Origin: Aurantiacibacter sp. MUD61
GTDB taxonomy: Bacteria; Pseudomonadota; Alphaproteobacteria; Sphingomonadales; Sphingomonadaceae
NCBI RefSeq assembly: GCF_027912455.1
Contig: NZ_CP115446.1
Span: 1,821,501 to 1,885,500 of the forward strand
Direction: 5' to 3'
Length of the DNA stretch: 64,000 nt
Below are positions 20,640-29,683 of this stretch, in pieces. The notes below the pieces were generated by a model. That model was not told the origin of the DNA. It was given only the letters and a program-made list of their open reading frames with translations, and searched no databases. Each line of letters starts with the position of its first letter. The stretch's first letter is position 1. Both the position numbers and the translations under genes were made by a program.

Positions 20640-22213
20640 TGGCGGGCACCCCAGGCGGAAGTCGTAGCGGCAGGCGAGGGCGCCGCACTAACAGCAGCAT
20701 CCTCTGCCCAACTGCCGCTTTTGCGCAAGAAGTCTTCCTGCGTCGGCATCGCTTCGGCGGTACGATAATGCACTTCGCGGATCTGTTCCATCGCCGCTGC
20801 GACCTTTTGCGGCTCGAGCGTATCGGCGATAGGATCGTATCGCTCCGGCATCATGTTCTGCCCCAGCATGACGGCGACCCAGCTTGGCAGGGTGAAGAGT
20901 TCGGCATTCTCCCGGAAGACTCGGCCGTGCAGGCGCCACAGATCCATGCGCTTTGCCAGAGTATCGGGCACATCCATCGTGCGAACATAGTTCCAGAACT
21001 CGGTGTCGTCTCGCTGGGTGGCCTTGTAATGCAGGATCACGAAATCGCGCACGTCCTCGAAGAGTTCGCGCATGCCGCGATTGTATTCGTCGCGTTCAAG
21101 CGGGCTGATATCCTTTTCGGGAAACAGGGCGAACAGCCGGGCGATGCCGTTCTGGATCAGATGAATGCTGGTCGATTCGAGCGGCTCGATGAATCCCGCA
21201 GAGAGTCCAAGAGATACGACATTGTGGTTCCACGCCTTCTTGCGCATCCCGGTGGTAAACCGCAGCAGGCGCGGATCGGCCTGCGGTTCGCCTTCCGCAT
21301 TTTCCCGCAGGATAGCCTCGGCCTCGTCGGCATTCATGTAGGCGCTGCAGAATACATGGCCGTTGCCCGTGCGGTGTTGAAGCGGAATGCGCCATTGCCA
21401 GCCTGCACCATGCGCTGTGGCGCGGGTGAACGGCTGCGGCGATCCTGTATTGGCAGTCGGCATGGCCAGAGCGCTGTCCATCGGCAGCCAGTGGCTCCAA
21501 TCTTCATAACCGGTTTCGAGTGTCTCTTCGATCAGGAGCCCGCGAAAGCCCGAGCAATCGATGAAAAGGTCGCCTTCGATCTTTTCGCCGCCCTCGATTT
21601 CGACCGATGTGACATCTCCAGTCTCGCCATCGCGGTGGGCGCAGGTTATCTTCCCCTCGATACGGCGCACGCCTTGTCGCTCTGCAAGCTCGCGAAGGAA
21701 GCGCGCGTAGAGGCCTGCGTCGAAATGATAGGCGTGGCGTATCTGCGAAAGCGGGGAAGGTTTACCGGGCTGCGGGCGGGCATACTTCCCTGCAAGCGCC
21801 GCCACTGCGCTCATCGAGAAATCGCCGATGGGAGGCGGATCGGATCGCGTCGCTTCGCGCAGCCAGAGCTGGTGGAAGGCGATGCCGTGCAGGTCCTGAC
21901 CGTATTCGCCGAATGGATGGAAGTACCGGTCACCAACCTGGCCCCAATTTACGAACTCTATGCCCAGCTTGAACGTGCCGCGCGTGGCGCGCAGGAAATC
22001 GGCTTCGCGGATATCCAGCATCTGGTTGAAATTGGCGATCGGCGGAATGGTCGCTTCGCCAACGCCCACAGTGCCGATGGCGTCGGATTCAATGAGGACG
22101 AATTCGCGAACCCCGTTGTTGAAATAGCGAGCCATCGCTGCGGCACACATCCACCCGGCAGTGCCACCGCCCACGATAACGACCCGCGCGATACCGTTAC
22201 CATTTTGCATCAT
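20636..22213 (-). CDS. flavin-dependent (tryptophan) halogenase family protein D
   Basis: A 525-residue halogenase-family protein starting MMQNGNGIARVVIVGGGTAGW. The start is one of two adjacent ATG codons (22213 or 22210); a long upstream extension in the same frame lacks support. Motifs: FKLGIEF (catalytic Lys), HPFGEYG, WQWRIP, and FIEPLESTSIHL. It is first of the D-C pair and divergent from the TonB receptor gene, sharing a 166-bp control region that holds a LacI-type operator. It is therefore likely to respond to the same sugar signal as the receptor. Confidence 0.85.
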   Translation of the reverse strand: MMQNGNGIARVVIVGGGTAGWMCAAAMARYFNNGVREFVLIESDAIGTVGVGEATIPPIANFNQMLDIREADFLRATRGTFKLGIEFVNWGQVGDRYFHPFGEYGQDLHGIAFHQLWLREATRSDPPPIGDFSMSAVAALAGKYARPQPGKPSPLSQIRHAYHFDAGLYARFLRELAERQGVRRIEGKITCAHRDGETGDVTSVEIEGGEKIEGDLFIDCSGFRGLLIEETLETGYEDWSHWLPMDSALAMPTANTGSPQPFTRATAHGAGWQWRIPLQHRTGNGHVFCSAYMNADEAEAILRENAEGEPQADPRLLRFTTGMRKKAWNHNVVSLGLSAGFIEPLESTSIHLIQNGIARLFALFPEKDISPLERDEYNRGMRELFEDVRDFVILHYKATQRDDTEFWNYVRTMDVPDTLAKRMDLWRLHGRVFRENAELFTLPSWVAVMLGQNMMPERYDPIADTLEPQKVAAAMEQIREVHYRTAEAMPTQEDFLRKSGSWAEDAAVSAAPSPAATTSAWGARQ

Positions 22214-22345
22214 TATTGTCCGAATTGCCCTTTGAACGGCTGAAAATTTCCATTTTTCCACTCTACAGCAATGGTGCTGCTTGCCAAGGGCGAGTCCGCG
22301 GCTTAAGGGTGGTTCAATTGACGGCCATATAAATACGCCGCGAAA

Positions 22346-22359
22346 TGGTAGCGCTACCA
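22346..22359. promoter_or_regulatory. LacI-type operator, site 2
   Basis: TGGTAGCGCTACCA is a perfect 14-bp palindrome. It lies 20 nt upstream of the receptor's GTG, just before its ribosome site, where a bound repressor would block transcription. It is also inside the intergenic region shared with halogenase D. Confidence 0.85.
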
Positions 22360-22379
22360 ATTTGGGAGGAAGGGTAATC

Positions 22380-25300
22380 GTGAAAATCAGGAATAAGTGT
22401 GCCGGTGATCGGCAGGGTTCTCGCAGCACCTGGCTGCGGGCAGGTTCGTCTGCTGTGGCGATCGGCTGTTTCATGCTTTCGAGCGCTGTTTACGCGCAGG
22501 ATGCGGACGATTCCGATCCAGACGAAGCGACGACCGAAAACACCATCATCGTGTCGGGTATTCGCGCCAGTCTCGAAAGTTCGCAGAATATCAAGCGTGA
22601 TGCCGATACCGTTGTCGATGCCATCACCGCAGAAGATATCGGCGCGCTGCCTGACCGTTCGGTGACCGAAGCGCTGCAGCGCGTTCCCGGTGTCTCGATC
22701 AACCGCTTTGCCGGTTCGAACGATCCTGACCACTTCTCCGTCGAAGGATCGGGGGTGGTCATTCGTGGCCTCAACTTCGTCCGTTCCGAATTCAATGGCC
22801 GCGATGCTTTCGTCGCCGGAGTGAACGGCCAGGCCATCAACTTCGCGGATATTCCGGCCGAGTTGCTCGGTTCGGTCATCATCAACAAGAACTCCACCGC
22901 CGACATGATCGAAGGCGGGCTGGCTGGTACGGTCAACCTCAACACCCGGCTACCGTTCGACGATTACGGCTTCAATGCCGGCTTCAGTCTCGAAGCCAAT
23001 TATGGCGACTTCCGCGAGGAATGGACGCCAAGCATCAGCGGTCTCGTCAGCAACACCTGGGATACGGGCGGAGGCACGTTCGGCCTGCTGCTCAGCGGGT
23101 CCTATTCGCAGATCAAGAGCCGTGCAGACGGCATCCAGATCGCCAACTACCAGACGCGCGATGGTGCCTCGGTCCGCCAGGCCAATGCCCTTGAAAACTT
23201 CGTTTGCCGCAATCGCCTGCCCAATGGCAGCGATACGCTGACCTTGCCCGCACCCAATACCTGCGGTGCAGACCAATTGGCCGGGGCTGACGGCTTCTCC
23301 GACCTCGCAGACCTGCGCTATGCGCCAGTCGGCGGGCAATTCCGTACACAGGATTTCAATCGCGAACGCGACGGGATTGCTGCTGCAGCGCAATGGGAAT
23401 CCGATGATCGTCGCACGACCCTGACAGCGCAATTCATCCGCGCGCACACAACCAATGCCTGGGGTGAGCGCACGTTTGAATCCGCACCTGATAATGCGGA
23501 ATACAACACTTATCCGGTCGGCTGCTTTCTGAGTCCGGCGGCGGGTGGTCAGGCTGCCAATGAAGGTGAAATCCAGTGCGGCCCCGATTTCGTCAACTAT
23601 CAGTATGACGAGACCAATTTGTTCCAGTCCGGTTACATTACCAGCCCCGCTTCTGGCTGGCGCGGTGGCGGGCCGGGTGGTGCTTCGAGCACTGGCTTCA
23701 ATTTCGTCCCCTATGGCGGTGTCCAGCAAACGCTTTCACGCCGTCAGGTCGATGAAGAGACCACCAATTACGATTACGGCCTGAACCTGCAGCACCGCTT
23801 CAGCGATCGCCTGTCGGTCGAGTTGGATGCACAATATGCGACGTCGCGCCGCACAAATGCGGATATCAGCGTCTTCGGTTCGACTTTCGCCGACCAGGAA
23901 ATCGACCTGTCGGGTGATTTGCCGGTCATCGTTCCGCACAAGCCAAACGTGACTGCATACACCTGGGCTGGCACTAACCCCAATCTCGATCCGCTGAGCG
24001 ATGAGCAATATTTCCGCAGCGATCAGGTACAGTTCTGGCGCGCGGCGATGGATCACTTCGAAGAAAGTGACGGCGAGCAAGTAGCGTTTTCCGCCGACGT
24101 TGCTTACGAATTCGACGATGGCGCCTTCCTTCGCGAAGCACGCGTCGGTGGTCGTTATTCGGATCGCGACCAGACCATCCGCTACACGACGTATAACTGG
24201 GGCGTGCTTTCGGAAGTCTGGGCCGGTGACTCGCCGGTCCCTCTGGCCGACACCAATCCATTCCTCTACGAATTCTACGACTTCCCCGATTTCTTCCGCG
24301 GCGAAGTGCCAGGACCAATCGGCGGTTATTACTGGGGTGGTGACCTTATCGGCCAGTATGACAGTGCCGCCAGCCAGTTCCAGGCGATCAACCAGCAATG
24401 GCAGGATCGTGGTGGTCAGACAGGCTGGGTTCCCGCAGCGGCGCGCAGCGATGCTGTTGATGGCTCGCCGTTCCGACCGGACGAAATTTCGGACATCAGC
24501 CAGACCGATTACGCGCTGTATGGCATGCTGCGCTTCGATACGACCGATGTCTGGGACAGCGGCCCGCGTATCGGGGGCAATATCGGCCTTCGCTGGGTGC
24601 GCAGCGAGGTGTCCTCTGCCAGTGCCACCCGCGTCCCGACCGCAGCCGAAATCAATATCGGAGACGACTTTGCGACGCGGTGTTCGGCTGACCTGCCGGA
24701 TAACGCACCTCCGGGCACGGAAGTGCAGGTGCCGGGCGGTGTCTGTGCGCTCGGTGAAGCAGGCTATGCGCAACTGCAGGCCTTCACCGGAAACACGGCT
24801 ACAATCGTGCCGCGTGAGACCGAGACGGCCTATGACTACTTCCTGCCAAGCCTGAACCTTCGGGCGGAAGTGGCCGACGATGTGATCGTACGTGCAGCTG
24901 CATCGCGGGTCCTTACCCGCCCGCAGACGTCGTATATCCGCAACTACCTGACGTTCGACACCAGCCAGGGCACGCTGTTGCTTTCGGCCGGTAATCCGGA
25001 CCTGCGTCCGGCAACGGCATGGCAGTTCGATCTCACGGCCGAATGGTATTTCGCACCCGTGGGATCACTGACGATCAACGGCTTCTACAAGTTTGTGGAC
25101 GGGTTCTTCTTCTCGTCTCCGGAAGCTTTCGAGATCACCAACAATGGCGTCACGCTGGATACGGAGATCCTTGCTCCCGCCAATTTCGACGGCACGGGCG
25201 AAATCCGCGGTGTCGAAATCGCCTACCAGCAGACTTACGACTTCCTGCCGGGTCCGCTGTCGGGTCTCGGCATGAATGCGAACTACACCTATATCGAGAG

Positions 25301-25718
25301 CTCGGGCCTGCCCAACGCCTTCCTCAATACAGGTGAGCCGGTTGACACCAGTACGATCGAGCCGGGCAACCTGCCGCTTGAAGGCCTGTCACGTCATAAT
25401 GTGAACGTCGCTGTGTTCTACGAGCAGCACGGCATTTCTGCCCGCGCTGCGTATAACTGGCGGTCTCGCTTCCTGTTGACGGTGGCAGACGTGATCTATC
25501 CCTACACCTCGATCTTCAACGAGGCGACGGGACAGCTCGATGCGTCGCTGTTTTACAATCTGACGGACAACATCAAAATCGGTGTCCAGGGCGTGAATCT
25601 GACCAATGAGGTGACCCGCACAAGCCAGGCATACACAGGCGATCCGGACGTGTTGGCACCACGGTCCTACTTCATGAACGATCGCAGGTTCTCATTCGTA
25701 ATTCGTGGCACCTTCTAG
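22380..25718 (+). CDS. TonB-dependent receptor (carbohydrate type), xylan locus
   Basis: A 1112-residue outer-membrane active transporter of the large Xanthomonas/Caulobacter carbohydrate receptor type. The GTG start at 22380 is supported by GGAGGAAGGG 6-8 nt upstream. A signal peptide ends at about VYAQ (residue 40). The plug begins IIVSGIRASLESSQNIKR and contains EDIGALPDRSVTEALQRVPGV, then the beta-barrel, ending in Phe (FVIRGTF) as expected for BAM insertion. It probably imports xylo-oligosaccharides, given the xylanase and xylose genes and the shared operator. Confidence 0.9.
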   Translation: MKIRNKCAGDRQGSRSTWLRAGSSAVAIGCFMLSSAVYAQDADDSDPDEATTENTIIVSGIRASLESSQNIKRDADTVVDAITAEDIGALPDRSVTEALQRVPGVSINRFAGSNDPDHFSVEGSGVVIRGLNFVRSEFNGRDAFVAGVNGQAINFADIPAELLGSVIINKNSTADMIEGGLAGTVNLNTRLPFDDYGFNAGFSLEANYGDFREEWTPSISGLVSNTWDTGGGTFGLLLSGSYSQIKSRADGIQIANYQTRDGASVRQANALENFVCRNRLPNGSDTLTLPAPNTCGADQLAGADGFSDLADLRYAPVGGQFRTQDFNRERDGIAAAAQWESDDRRTTLTAQFIRAHTTNAWGERTFESAPDNAEYNTYPVGCFLSPAAGGQAANEGEIQCGPDFVNYQYDETNLFQSGYITSPASGWRGGGPGGASSTGFNFVPYGGVQQTLSRRQVDEETTNYDYGLNLQHRFSDRLSVELDAQYATSRRTNADISVFGSTFADQEIDLSGDLPVIVPHKPNVTAYTWAGTNPNLDPLSDEQYFRSDQVQFWRAAMDHFEESDGEQVAFSADVAYEFDDGAFLREARVGGRYSDRDQTIRYTTYNWGVLSEVWAGDSPVPLADTNPFLYEFYDFPDFFRGEVPGPIGGYYWGGDLIGQYDSAASQFQAINQQWQDRGGQTGWVPAAARSDAVDGSPFRPDEISDISQTDYALYGMLRFDTTDVWDSGPRIGGNIGLRWVRSEVSSASATRVPTAAEINIGDDFATRCSADLPDNAPPGTEVQVPGGVCALGEAGYAQLQAFTGNTATIVPRETETAYDYFLPSLNLRAEVADDVIVRAAASRVLTRPQTSYIRNYLTFDTSQGTLLLSAGNPDLRPATAWQFDLTAEWYFAPVGSLTINGFYKFVDGFFFSSPEAFEITNNGVTLDTEILAPANFDGTGEIRGVEIAYQQTYDFLPGPLSGLGMNANYTYIESSGLPNAFLNTGEPVDTSTIEPGNLPLEGLSRHNVNVAVFYEQHGISARAAYNWRSRFLLTVADVIYPYTSIFNEATGQLDASLFYNLTDNIKIGVQGVNLTNEVTRTSQAYTGDPDVLAPRSYFMNDRRFSFVIRGTF

Positions 25719-25746
25719 CACTGTAAGGCTTTCACGATTGCACAGG

Positions 25747-25778
25747 AGGGGCCGGAGCGCATCGCTTCGGCCCCTTTT
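25747..25778 (+). terminator. terminator of the TonB receptor gene
   Basis: A GC-rich stem (AGGGGCCG... paired with ...CGGCCCCT) is followed by TTTT, about 30 nt after the receptor stop. Confidence 0.85.
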
Positions 25779-25828
25779 CATTTGCATTATAGAAATCGGT
25801 GCAGCCCAGCGCGAGGCGCACTGAAGAC

Positions 25829-25864
25829 AAAAAAGCCCCGGGGCGGAAACCACACCCCGGGGCC
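25829..25864 (-). terminator. terminator of the GH3-GH10 unit
   Basis: On the minus strand GCCCCGGGG and CCCCGGGGC pair around an 11-nt loop and are followed by a run of six T. It lies about 35 nt after the GH10 stop. Confidence 0.88.
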
Positions 25865-25897
25865 TAGTTTTGCAGGACGTTGGGGATTGTCTTACAG

Positions 25898-27097
25898 TCA
25901 GCCGCGATAGGTGGTTGGCGCGTTGGCGAGCTGCTGAGCAATCGCCTCGCGCGCTGGCTTTGGCTGGTAATCGGAATCGTAAGGCGTGCCGCGTACTTCC
26001 AGACCATCTGCACGCTCCGCAGGCTCGAAATATTGCAGCCAGTTGTACCTGTCGACCATCCCCCATGCGAGGATATCTCCAAGCTGTTCGTAATCCAGCA
26101 TCACGTCGAAATAGCGGCGTGTGTAATCGGCAATCAGCGCGTCGCGCACTGCGATATCTGCGGGCAGGGCGCGATCTTTCACATCGAATTCGGTGATGAC
26201 CAGATCATATCCCATGGCGACGACTTCATCGAGGAAATTGCGCCATTCACGCTCCGAATATTGGCCAAGGCCGCTCGCCGGATCGCGCTCGAATATCTCG
26301 ATATGTGATTGGATGCCCAGCGCATCGACTGGTGTGCCGCGCGCCTTGAAACCTTCCAGCAGGCGCAGCACGTCCACCACGTGGCCCGCATGATCGGGCT
26401 CCCAGCTCATATAGTCATTATAAACCAGCTGCTTGCCCGGCAGCACTTCGCGCGCCGTATGGAAAGCCAGGTCCAACACAGCTTCGGGGCTGCCCATCGC
26501 GCGGCTCAGGCTGGTTTCAATCGGTGCGCGGGCATCATGATCGATCGCCTCGTTGACCACGTCCCAGCTATGGATCGTATCGCTGTAGCGTTCACCGACA
26601 GTGCGGATGTGCGATGTGAGGATCTGTTCGGCCTCTGCCGCAGGGTTCGCGCCGAAATCGTGATTGTTCAGCCATTCCGGAAACCATTGCGGCCGGTGCC
26701 AGAGCAGCACATGCGCCCGAACATCCTGTCCGTTTGCCTGCGCCCAGCGCACGATATCGTCCATCGCGCGGAAGTTGTATGTGTCGCGCGATGGCCGGAG
26801 CGCCTGCCACTTCATTTCGTTCTCGGGCACCACGATCCCGCATTCCTGATTGATCAGGGCGGTGAGGCGCGGGTTCTGGATAGATCCGGCATCGGCATTG
26901 CTGCCGCTCCAGCCGATAGCAGTGCCGAACCGCCGGCCGCTGCGCTGCGCCAGTGCATCGAGTGATGCGGCACCGCCGTTTGCAGCGGTCGCACTTGCTC
27001 CGGCTTCGTCAGAAGGCAGGCCGGTGCAGGATGCAATGGCGGTCGATGCCATTCCGGCGAGCGCCGCACGGCGGTCCATGGTGAATTGCGCGGTCAT
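25898..27097 (-). CDS. GH10 endo-beta-1,4-xylanase, predicted lipoprotein
   Basis: Endoxylanase of glycoside hydrolase family 10, cleaving internal xylan bonds. The 399 residues start with a short Arg-rich signal and a lipobox-like IASC (C24), so it is probably membrane-anchored. Catalytic residues are the acid/base E183 in WDVVNEA and nucleophile E303 in ITEFDV. Other family markers are ENEMKW, HVLLWH and QSHIE. GGAG lies 10 nt before the start. It follows the GH3 gene by 11 nt in the same unit, whose promoter region carries a LacI-type operator. Confidence 0.93.
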   Translation of the reverse strand: MTAQFTMDRRAALAGMASTAIASCTGLPSDEAGASATAANGGAASLDALAQRSGRRFGTAIGWSGSNADAGSIQNPRLTALINQECGIVVPENEMKWQALRPSRDTYNFRAMDDIVRWAQANGQDVRAHVLLWHRPQWFPEWLNNHDFGANPAAEAEQILTSHIRTVGERYSDTIHSWDVVNEAIDHDARAPIETSLSRAMGSPEAVLDLAFHTAREVLPGKQLVYNDYMSWEPDHAGHVVDVLRLLEGFKARGTPVDALGIQSHIEIFERDPASGLGQYSEREWRNFLDEVVAMGYDLVITEFDVKDRALPADIAVRDALIADYTRRYFDVMLDYEQLGDILAWGMVDRYNWLQYFEPAERADGLEVRGTPYDSDYQPKPAREAIAQQLANAPTTYRG

Positions 27098-27108
27098 GTC
27101 GTGCTCCG

Positions 27109-29520
27109 CTATTCGGCGACCGTGAGAGTCACTTCCTGCACATCGGCAGAATTGGGACCGACCATGATGGTGAATTCACCCGGTTCGACTTCGCGCTCCA
27201 TATCGCGGTTCCACAGCGCAAAGCTGCGCGGCCGGATGGGGATGTCGACAGTAACCGTCTCACCGGCGGGAACGGAGACCCGCTCGAACCCGACGAGCTC
27301 CTGCACCGGCCGCGTGACCGAGCTGACCACGTCACGCAAATAGACCTGCACGACCTCATCTCCGTCGCGCTGTCCCGTGTTGGTCACGGTGGCACGAACG
27401 GTCACGCCTTCACCGGGCGCGATCGTGTTTGCCGAAAGCACGGGCGCAGCATGCTCGAAGGTGGTGTAGGTGAGACCATAACCGAAGGGGAACAGCGGCT
27501 GGTTGCTATCGAACAAATAACCGCGCAACGCAGTCGGCTTGCGATTGTAGACCATCGGAAGCTGCCCGGCATTGCGAGCGACTGTGACCGGCAGGCGGCC
27601 ACCCGGATTGACGTTCCCGAATAGCGCATCGGCAATCGCATTGCCCTGCTGCTCCCCGGCATACCATGCCTCGAGGATGGCGTTCGAATGCTCCACGACG
27701 CCGAGATAGCTCGGTGGGCGACCGTTGATGAGGACGGTGACCATGGGCTTGTCCAACGCCGCCAAGGCTTCCACCAGCTCGTTTTGCTCGCCGACAAGGT
27801 CCAGGCTGGTGCGATCGCCAAGGTGATCGTCTCCCCAGCCTTCACGGCTTGTCTGTTCGGTGTCACCGACAAAGAGGATGATCGTATCCGCGTCGCGCGC
27901 TGCTTCCACCGTTTCGGCAATCATGCGGCGGTTGGCGGCAGGATCGGCGAGGGTCACTTCGTCGACCCACCAGTCGTCGTCTTCGGTAATGCGAACGCCT
28001 TCGGCATGGACGATATCGGCGCGGTCACCCACGATTGCGCGGATACCCTCCAGCGGGGTGATCGTCTCACGCGGGATTCCGTAATAGCCGCCAAGTCGGG
28101 CGACATCGGCATTCGGGCCGATCACCGCTATCGTCGGGCGATCCGCCCCGCCGTCCGGCATCGCCAGCGGCAAGGTCCCGTCATTCTGGAGCAGGATGAG
28201 CGATTGTTCGGCCGCACGCCGGGCCAGTGCCACGCCTTCCGGACCGTTGGACGCAAGCGCGGGGGCCATGTCGGTGACGAAGGGCTGTTCAAACAGGCCT
28301 GCATTGAATTTCATCGTCAGGATGCGCTCAACCGCAGTATCGATCTGCTGCACCGTGATTTCACCGGCGTCGAGCAATTGCTGGAGATTGCGATAAGAGG
28401 CACCATCGGGGAAATCGATATCGACCCCGGCATCCATCGCATAGACTGCCGCTGCGGGAATATCGGCTGCGATATTGTGGCGGGAAACCATTTCCTCGAT
28501 CGCGAAATAGTCCGACACGACGGCGCCATCGAAACCCCATTCATCGCGGAGTATGTCCTCCAGCAACCAGATGTTCGAGTGGCTCGGAATGCCGTCGATC
28601 TCATTGTAACTCGCCATGACTGAAGCGATCGCGGTGCGTTCAACGACTTCCTCGAAAGGTGGGAAGAAGATTTCACGCAAGGTGCGCTCGGAAATCTGTG
28701 CGGGGCCCACATTGGTGCCGCTTTCCGGCTGGCCGTGACCGGTCATGTGCTTGAGCGTTGCCATCACCTGTCCTTCGCCAAGGCGGGGATCAGTGCCGAC
28801 GCCCTGCAGGCCCTCCACGGCGGCAACTCCCATTTCCCCGACAAGGAAGGGGTCTTCGCCAAAGGTTTCTTCGATGCGGCCCCAGCGCGGATCGCGCGCC
28901 ACGTCGACGACGGGCGAAAGCACCTGGAACACGCCCCGGGCGCGCACTTCACTGGCGATGTAATCGTTGATCTCCCGGACAAGGTCGGGATTCCAGGTGG
29001 AAGCAAGACCGATGGCCTGCGGGAAGCTGGTCGCATCGAACGCGGCAAGGCCGTGGAGCGACTCCTCATGCGGCATGACTGGGATGCCAAGACGCGTTTC
29101 CTCGCGCGCCCAGCGCTGCAGCTCGTTCACATAGGCAATGCTTTCCTCGATGGAGCGCGGCGTATTCTCGCGCGGGCTACCCGGCCCGACCTGATCGGAG
29201 GGGCGCGTGAAGAAACCGATGCCATCGGGATAGCGCTCGCTGGCGGCTTCAGCATCGAAGCGGTTCATGTCTTCCGCGTCCTGCACCTCGGCCTTGTTGG
29301 TCCAGGTGCTGATCATCTGAGCCAGTTTCTCTTCGAGCGTCATCCGCGCCATCAGGTCGGCAACACGCTCTTCCACGGGCAGCGAAGCATCCCAATACGG
29401 CGCATCCGCCATCGGCCTTTCCACGGCAATGTCCTGCGCCATCACGGGCTGCATCTGAAGTCCGCCAAGCGCCATCAGGAAAGTGCCTGTAAGCGCCATT
29501 GGTCGAAGACCGACCTTCAT
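27109..29520 (-). CDS. GH3 beta-xylosidase / beta-glucosidase
   Basis: An exo-acting glycoside hydrolase of family 3. The 803 residues comprise a signal peptide ending PVMAQ (about residue 29), the (beta/alpha)8 domain with PRWGRIEETFGEDP, KHMTGHG and nucleophile D337 in VVSDYFAI, the alpha/beta sandwich domain (about 430-640), and a C-terminal fibronectin III-like domain. SDYFAI is typical of the beta-xylosidase branch, which fits its neighbour GH10. It would act in the periplasm on xylo-oligosaccharides. First gene of the GH3-GH10 unit, divergent from lacI. Confidence 0.9.
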   Translation of the reverse strand: MKVGLRPMALTGTFLMALGGLQMQPVMAQDIAVERPMADAPYWDASLPVEERVADLMARMTLEEKLAQMISTWTNKAEVQDAEDMNRFDAEAASERYPDGIGFFTRPSDQVGPGSPRENTPRSIEESIAYVNELQRWAREETRLGIPVMPHEESLHGLAAFDATSFPQAIGLASTWNPDLVREINDYIASEVRARGVFQVLSPVVDVARDPRWGRIEETFGEDPFLVGEMGVAAVEGLQGVGTDPRLGEGQVMATLKHMTGHGQPESGTNVGPAQISERTLREIFFPPFEEVVERTAIASVMASYNEIDGIPSHSNIWLLEDILRDEWGFDGAVVSDYFAIEEMVSRHNIAADIPAAAVYAMDAGVDIDFPDGASYRNLQQLLDAGEITVQQIDTAVERILTMKFNAGLFEQPFVTDMAPALASNGPEGVALARRAAEQSLILLQNDGTLPLAMPDGGADRPTIAVIGPNADVARLGGYYGIPRETITPLEGIRAIVGDRADIVHAEGVRITEDDDWWVDEVTLADPAANRRMIAETVEAARDADTIILFVGDTEQTSREGWGDDHLGDRTSLDLVGEQNELVEALAALDKPMVTVLINGRPPSYLGVVEHSNAILEAWYAGEQQGNAIADALFGNVNPGGRLPVTVARNAGQLPMVYNRKPTALRGYLFDSNQPLFPFGYGLTYTTFEHAAPVLSANTIAPGEGVTVRATVTNTGQRDGDEVVQVYLRDVVSSVTRPVQELVGFERVSVPAGETVTVDIPIRPRSFALWNRDMEREVEPGEFTIMVGPNSADVQEVTLTVAE

Positions 29521-29569
29521 TGCTATTCCTCTCTCTGTGAACCTGCAGCCTTGACTCGCGACCGCCGTA

Positions 29570-29583
29570 TGTTAGCGCTACCA
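29570..29583. promoter_or_regulatory. LacI-type operator, site 3
   Basis: TGTTAGCGCTACCA, one mismatch from a perfect palindrome, lies between the divergent GH3 and lacI-family genes. It is 50 nt from the GH3 start and about 100 nt from the regulator start, so it could control both, including autoregulation. Confidence 0.8.
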
Positions 29584-29683
29584 TCATGAGCGCGAAGAGA
29601 TTTGTCAACATCCAAGACGGGCAATGTTTTCCCGCAAAGGTTGGTGTGCAGCACCAGCTTGCTTGCACCGCTTGTCGCGCGCT

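Noticed and set aside
20768..22243. 491-residue open frame antisense to halogenase D
   Set aside because: No recognisable domain and no ribosome site. The minus-strand frame has all halogenase motifs.
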